A stretch of 37,883 bases of DNA, from assembly GCF_026672275.1 (NCBI RefSeq), contig NZ_JANQCD010000040.1, positions 1-37,883 of the forward strand. Reading direction: 5' to 3'. Position 1 is the stretch's first letter; each line of letters opens with the position of its first letter. The notes below the pieces were generated by a model that saw only the letters and a program-made list of their open reading frames with translations, was not told the origin of the DNA and did no database searches. This DNA is from Marinifilum sp. D737. GTDB lineage: Bacteria > Bacteroidota > Bacteroidia > Bacteroidales > Marinifilaceae. Below are positions 34,690 through 37,883 of the stretch, one piece after another. Position numbers and translations under genes: made by a program.

Positions 34690-35073
34690 ATGAGTTGGGA
34701 AGCTAAAAATTATTCAATACTTCTTGTTGAAGACAACAAATTGAATCAAACGGTAGTTAAATTTACTTTAAAGCGATATGGTTATTTAATCGATGTTGCA
34801 AATAATGGTTTGGAAGCTGTTGATATGTATAAAGAGGGAAATTATGATTTTATTTTAATGGATGTAATGATGCCAGAAATGGACGGATTAGAAGCTACGA
34901 AAATCATAAGAGAAATTGAAAATGGGCAAGAACGTATTCCAATTATTGCTCTCACAGCCGATATAATGGTCGCTAACGAAGAAAAATGTATCGAGAATGG
35001 TATGGATGCTCACTTGTCAAAACCGTTCGATGTGGACCATTTATTTAAGGTTTTGACAAATCTAGGTTTGTAA
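34690..35073 (+). CDS. Stand-alone receiver (REC) domain response regulator
   Basis: 127 residues, a receiver domain with no output domain (CheY/Spo0F-like). Phosphoacceptor D58 in 'DFILMDVMMPEMDGLEATKIIRE', acidic pair E14-D15 in 'LLVEDNKLNQ', conserved T/A in 'IIALTADIM' and the lysine in 'HLSKPFD'. The closest resemblance is to the C-terminal receivers of hybrid histidine kinases ('VEDNKLNQ', 'ALTAD', 'GMDAHLSKPF'). The soluble histidine kinase at 36591-37454 resembles the kinase half of such hybrids, so the two may be a split phosphorelay flanking ruvB; that pairing is inference. 101 bp upstream of ruvB. Confidence 0.92.
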   Translation: MSWEAKNYSILLVEDNKLNQTVVKFTLKRYGYLIDVANNGLEAVDMYKEGNYDFILMDVMMPEMDGLEATKIIREIENGQERIPIIALTADIMVANEEKCIENGMDAHLSKPFDVDHLFKVLTNLGL

Positions 35074-35162
35074 TTCTCAATTCAAGGTATCTTTCACAAA
35101 TTTTTAACTAGCATTGTTTACTTTTGATTAAGGATTTCTACTGGAATTAAAGATTTTCAGAT

Positions 35163-35170
35163 TATTTTTG
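35163..35170 (+). promoter_or_regulatory. -7 box abutting the ruvB start codon
   Basis: TATTTTTG (perfect TAnnTTTG) ends four bases before the ATG at 35175, so the ruvB mRNA would be leaderless or nearly so, as for the TetR gene. It also supports the chosen start. Confidence 0.5.
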
Positions 35171-35174
35171 TCGC

Positions 35175-36197
35175 ATGGATGATAACCTGGACATACGAAG
35201 CCATAACTTTTCGGATAAAGAAAAAGAATTAGATAATAAACTAAGACCACTTCAGTTTTCAGATTTCCGTGGACAAAAGAAAATTGTTGAGAATCTAAAT
35301 GTATTTGTTGCAGCTGCAAAAATGCGTGAGGAAGCATTAGATCATGTTTTGCTTCATGGACCTCCCGGACTCGGAAAAACTACTTTATCAAATATTCTTG
35401 CCAACGAATTAGGAGTTGGATTAAAAGTTACTTCAGGACCGGTTCTCGATAAACCTGGTGATCTTGCAGGTTTGTTAACCAATTTGGAAGCAAATGATGT
35501 TCTTTTTATTGATGAGATTCATAGATTAAGTCCTATTGTAGAGGAGTATTTATACTCAGCAATGGAGGATTTTAAAATTGATATCATGATTGATAAAGGA
35601 CCAGCTGCAAGATCAATTCAACTGGAATTAAATCCTTTTACTTTAATTGGAGCAACAACTCGTTCCGGATTGTTAACTTCACCACTAAGAGCTCGATTTG
35701 GTATAAATTGTCATCTTGAATATTACGATCTGCCAATATTATCTAAAATAGTTGAGCGTAGTGCAAGTATTCTTGATGTTGAGATTACTCATGAAGCAGC
35801 TGGAGAAATTGCATCAAGAAGTAGAGGAACACCTCGTATTGTAAATGCTCTTTTGCGTAGAGTACGAGATTTTGCCCAGGTAAAAGGAAACGGATCCATT
35901 GATATAGAAATTACCAAATTTTCTCTTGAAGCCTTAAATATTGATAAGCATGGTTTAGATGAAATGGACAACAGGATTTTAAATACGCTAATTGATAAAT
36001 TTAGTGGAGGACCAGTTGGAATTTCTACCATTGCAACTGCAGTAGGCGAGGATAGCGGCACAATTGAGGAGGTATATGAACCATTTTTGATTAAAGAAGG
36101 ATTCATTAAACGTACTCCGCGAGGAAGAGAAGTTACTCCTTTAGCTTATTCACATCTCGGAAAAAACAATTTTAGTGATCCGGAATTACTTTTCTAG
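35175..36197 (+). CDS. ruvB: Holliday junction branch-migration ATPase RuvB
   Basis: 340 residues, standard for RuvB. A hexameric AAA+ motor, it drives branch migration with RuvA during recombination and fork repair. Walker A '[10 protein letters not shown]' at about 61-70, Walker B 'LFIDEIHRL' at about 109-117, sensor 1 '[20 protein letters not shown]' with the arginine finger region, sensor 2 '[17 protein letters not shown]', and the C-terminal winged helix '[41 protein letters not shown]' in segments. The next gene starts 12 bp after the stop. Confidence 0.98.
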   Translation: MDDNLDIRSHNFSDKEKELDNKLRPLQFSDFRGQKKIVENLNVFVAAAKMREEALDHVLLHGPPGLGKTTLSNILANELGVGLKVTSGPVLDKPGDLAGLLTNLEANDVLFIDEIHRLSPIVEEYLYSAMEDFKIDIMIDKGPAARSIQLELNPFTLIGATTRSGLLTSPLRARFGINCHLEYYDLPILSKIVERSASILDVEITHEAAGEIASRSRGTPRIVNALLRRVRDFAQVKGNGSIDIEITKFSLEALNIDKHGLDEMDNRILNTLIDKFSGGPVGISTIATAVGEDSGTIEEVYEPFLIKEGFIKRTPRGREVTPLAYSHLGKNNFSDPELLF

Positions 36198-36209
36198 AAA
36201 TACTTTAAA

Positions 36210-36539
36210 ATGAAACGATTTTTATCAATTCTTTATACGCTTGCAACGGTGTTAATTATTGTAGGCGCACTTTTTATTTTACAAGCTGAATCATATGGAG
36301 TAGCCATTTTGGCTTCGGGTGTTGGCTTAAATATAGTTTACAGAATATTTAATTTGAATACTGAAAGAATAAGTCAATTAAAATTTTCTGAACTTTTAAA
36401 AGGATTAGGAATTCTTTTAATGCTAGTTGCATGTATACTGATTTTTACAGATTTTGATCAAAAGTATAACATGATGATTTTTGCGGTTGTACTCGATGTT
36501 ATTATCAATTACAAAGAAATATCACTTAAAACAAAATAG
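36210..36539 (+). CDS. Small four-helix membrane protein, unknown function
   Basis: 109 residues, not recognised. Four hydrophobic segments at about 6-24, 27-46, 63-82 and 86-101, with short loops ('NLNTERISQLKFSE' between helices 2 and 3) and a basic C-terminal tail. Similar small proteins occur as unnamed neighbours in Bacteroidota. It lies 12 bp after ruvB, surely co-transcribed, and ends at a strong bidirectional terminator. No functional inference beyond membrane location. Confidence 0.8.
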   Translation: MKRFLSILYTLATVLIIVGALFILQAESYGVAILASGVGLNIVYRIFNLNTERISQLKFSELLKGLGILLMLVACILIFTDFDQKYNMMIFAVVLDVIINYKEISLKTK

Positions 36540-36540
36540 A

Positions 36541-36572
36541 AAAAGGAGCTTGTGACCAGCAAGCTCCTTTTA
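36541..36572. terminator. Bidirectional terminator between ruvB operon and histidine kinase
   Basis: AAAGGAGCTTG (36542-36552), loop TGACCAG, CAAGCTCCTTT (36560-36570), an 11-bp perfect stem that A/T pairs extend. It ends both the plus operon and the minus kinase gene (stop at 36591). Confidence 0.92.
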
Positions 36573-36590
36573 ACATCCCTAGTAATTTTC

Positions 36591-37454
36591 CTAAATAGCA
36601 ATATTCTTTCGAGTATTAGACGAAGAATATATTTCGTTAATATTTTGTTTCAATATAGCTTCAATTTTTTCTTTGAGTACAAGATTTGATTCTGAGAATT
36701 TAAATGGAATTGTGAAATAGAATATTGAACCATCTCCCAAATTTGAATCTATGTATAACTTGCCTCCAAGAAATTCAACCAATTCTTTGCTGATACTTAA
36801 TCCTAAACCGGCACCTGAATGTTCTCTGGTATATGAATTATCAACTTGGGTAAACTTCTTAAATATATTTGCTTGTTGCTGATCACTGATTCCTGGTCCA
36901 GTATCTTTCACATAGAAAAGAATATTGTGTCTGTCCTGAATTGCACAACCAAAATCAATTTCTCCTGAATTTGTAAATTTCAATGCATTATCAAGGAGAT
37001 AAGATAGTACTTTGGTTAGTTTTTTCTGATCAGTGAATATTTTATTATCACGTAAATCTTCGGTATAATTTAATACCAAATTTTTACCGCTCATGTTAAT
37101 CTTTTGCCCGTAGGCCGAATACAATGTAACCAGTAAATCATGTACTTCAATTTCTGATTCGTTGTATTCCAATGCACCGCTTTCTAATTGCGATAGTTCG
37201 AGGATTCTATTGAATAGATCCAGTAATTCTTTACTGCTCGATGACAGTATTTTTGTAAATTCATTTCGATCCTCTTTCGATAAAGAATCATCACGAAGAA
37301 GTTCTGATGCTCCTACAATAGCATTCATGGGCGTTCGAATTTCATGCGACATATTGGCTAGAAATGCATCTTTCAGCTTCTCGGTATTTTCGAGCTGAGC
37401 GCGCGCTTCTGCTAATTGTCGTTGCAATTCTTTATATGTAGGACGTTTCTCCAT
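36591..37454 (-). CDS. Soluble sensor histidine kinase (HisKA-HATPase), no membrane segment
   Basis: 287 residues with no TM, PAS or GAF domain. A short N-terminal coiled coil (about 5-30, 'YKELQRQLAEARAQLENTEKL') leads into HisKA with H37 in 'FLANMSHEIRTPMNAIVGASELL', then HATPase_c with N-box 'KVLSYLLDNALKFT', G1 'VKDTGPGISD' and G2 'GAGLGLSISKELVEFLGG'. The sequence type is that of the kinase core of hybrid kinases, but the gene ends without a receiver. A stand-alone receiver of the matching type lies at 34690. Two double-glycine peptide genes lie 114 bp upstream on the same strand with no terminator that I can see between, so co-transcription is possible. What it senses is unknown. Confidence 0.92.
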   Translation of the reverse strand: MEKRPTYKELQRQLAEARAQLENTEKLKDAFLANMSHEIRTPMNAIVGASELLRDDSLSKEDRNEFTKILSSSSKELLDLFNRILELSQLESGALEYNESEIEVHDLLVTLYSAYGQKINMSGKNLVLNYTEDLRDNKIFTDQKKLTKVLSYLLDNALKFTNSGEIDFGCAIQDRHNILFYVKDTGPGISDQQQANIFKKFTQVDNSYTREHSGAGLGLSISKELVEFLGGKLYIDSNLGDGSIFYFTIPFKFSESNLVLKEKIEAILKQNINEIYSSSNTRKNIAI

Positions 37455-37568
37455 TTAAATGAATTTGTCTATAATTTATTTACATTTCTTGATTATAGCC
37501 TACACTACAAAGCTCAATCAAATACATCTTTTAAAAATGCAATCATGAAAATATGGTATGGGAATTTG

Positions 37569-37661
37569 TTAGACTAGAATGTCTTCATTTATCGACTTAT
37601 CTTGGTAACCACCAAGTGTATTGTCTTGCTCCTGAATTGTTAATTCTTCAAAGGTGTTCAT
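37569..37661 (-). CDS. Double-glycine leader peptide 1 (core YQDKSINEDILV)
   Basis: A 30-residue ORF, too short for most gene callers. The leader 'MNTFEELTIQEQDNTLGG' (1-18) has the hydrophobic positions (F4, L7, I9, L16) and terminal GG of peptides cut by C39-peptidase ABC exporters; the core, residues 19-30, is YQDKSINEDILV. The strongest evidence is the second gene 60 bp upstream, with the same length, the same GG position and 11 of 12 core residues identical although the leaders differ. A -33/-7 candidate lies between the two genes. It may be a secreted signal, a bacteriocin-like peptide or the precursor of a modified peptide; S23 stands where the paralogue has Cys. The histidine kinase gene follows on the same strand. 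Confidence 0.75.
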   Translation of the reverse strand: MNTFEELTIQEQDNTLGGYQDKSINEDILV

Positions 37662-37683
37662 ATTGAATATGATAAGGAAAAAG

Positions 37684-37715
37684 TAAATATAAAAAATACG
37701 ATCTACTTATTCAAA
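37684..37715 (-). promoter_or_regulatory. Candidate promoter of peptide gene 1
   Basis: Minus strand: TTTG (37715-37712), 20-bp spacer, TATATTTA (37691-37684), one mismatch to TAnnTTTG. Start near 37678, leader about 17 nt. It would let peptide 1 and perhaps the kinase be expressed apart from peptide 2. Confidence 0.4.
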
Positions 37716-37721
37716 TTTTTC

Positions 37722-37814
37722 TTATACCAGGATATCTTCGTTAATACATTTGTCTTGGTATCCACCTTTAATAGTTTTTAAATCTTCAGTGTTTAATACT
37801 TCAAAATTTTTCAT
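37722..37814 (-). CDS. Double-glycine leader peptide 2 (core YQDKCINEDILV)
   Basis: A 30-residue ORF paralogous to the one at 37569-37661. The leader 'MKNFEVLNTEDLKTIKGG' (1-18) is a textbook ComC/bacteriocin-type leader (L-x-x-E-(D/E)-L-x-x-I-x-GG). The core is YQDKCINEDILV, with Cys at position 5 of the core instead of Ser. A single Cys could allow a disulfide dimer, a thioether or thiolactone, or redox switching. No ABC exporter, C39 peptidase or modifying enzyme is in the window; the upstream side is cut off at 37883, so more paralogues and the exporter may lie beyond. Reality of the gene is supported by the conserved paralogue; function is inference. Confidence 0.78.
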   Translation of the reverse strand: MKNFEVLNTEDLKTIKGGYQDKCINEDILV

Positions 37815-37883
37815 TGCTATTTTTATTTGGTCGTTAATAACTAGGAAAATACTTTTTGGAAAATTTGGATTACTATGGGTCGA

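Noticed and set aside
37569-37814. Assignment of the paired peptides to a known lanthipeptide, graspetide or Bacteroidales GG natural-product family
   Set aside because: The cores have no Ser/Thr plus Cys pair in one peptide, no graspetide T-x-K-type motif, and no modifying enzyme is in the window.
37815-37883. Third peptide gene upstream of peptide 2
   Set aside because: A 'cctagtta' string faintly resembles the end of the peptide genes, but no in-frame GG or leader is visible in the 69 bp available.

Overview
The window is a 37.9 kb chromosomal segment of an AT-rich member of the Bacteroidota, most likely a marine Marinilabiliales/Bacteroidales-type bacterium. The evidence is the gene families (TonB-dependent receptor with an N-terminal carboxypeptidase-regulatory-like domain, head-GIN DUF2807 protein, Bacteroidota HU-like protein, PhoR/PhoB-type pair), promoters of the TAnnTTTG type, and the general lack of Shine-Dalgarno sequences. 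The lineage below phylum is inference. I see no rRNA, tRNA, CRISPR array, prophage or complete insertion sequence.

Left part (1-12.2 kb): asnS (-), a frameshifted HU-like gene, a long-chain acyl-CoA ligase, a secreted beta-rich protein (-), then a complete TetR / TolC / membrane-fusion lipoprotein / RND efflux operon (5634-12200). The operon has a clear inverted-repeat operator candidate, a -7 box touching the TetR start, and a strong terminator at its end.

Middle (12.5-25.3 kb): a one-TM protein; a leftward cluster of a free-standing carboxypeptidase-regulatory-like protein, a YwqK/MORN-like protein, a TonB protein, and an odd cytoplasmic protein with three helical repeats fused to a GH16 fold that has lost both catalytic glutamates; a ComF-type phosphoribosyltransferase; and a PhoR/PhoB-type two-component pair divergent from a TonB-dependent receptor plus an internally duplicated beta-helix lipoprotein. 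The divergent intergenic region carries arrays of TTNACA hexamers mostly 11 bp apart, the geometry of PhoP/PhoB boxes. This suggests, but does not prove, a phosphate-responsive uptake locus.

Right part (25.3-37.9 kb): a periplasmic rhodanese, hemW, a DUF2807 protein, a giant 1386-residue glycosyltransferase / unknown / phosphodiester-glycosidase-like fusion, VanZ-like and Rrf2 genes, rpiB, a 752 bp gene-free AT-rich region rich in TTATCAA motifs (candidate replication-origin-like or regulatory region), a stand-alone receiver protein, ruvB, a small membrane protein and a soluble histidine kinase.

The most interesting item lies at the right edge, in a stretch with no long ORF. Two tandem 30-codon genes on the minus strand (37569-37661 and 37722-37814) encode double-glycine leader peptides. 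Their leaders differ, but both have GG at residues 17-18 and nearly identical 12-residue cores, YQDK(S/C)INEDILV. They lie directly upstream of, and co-oriented with, the soluble histidine kinase. I read this as a candidate small secreted peptide (signal or bacteriocin-like) system whose exporter and further members would lie beyond the window edge.
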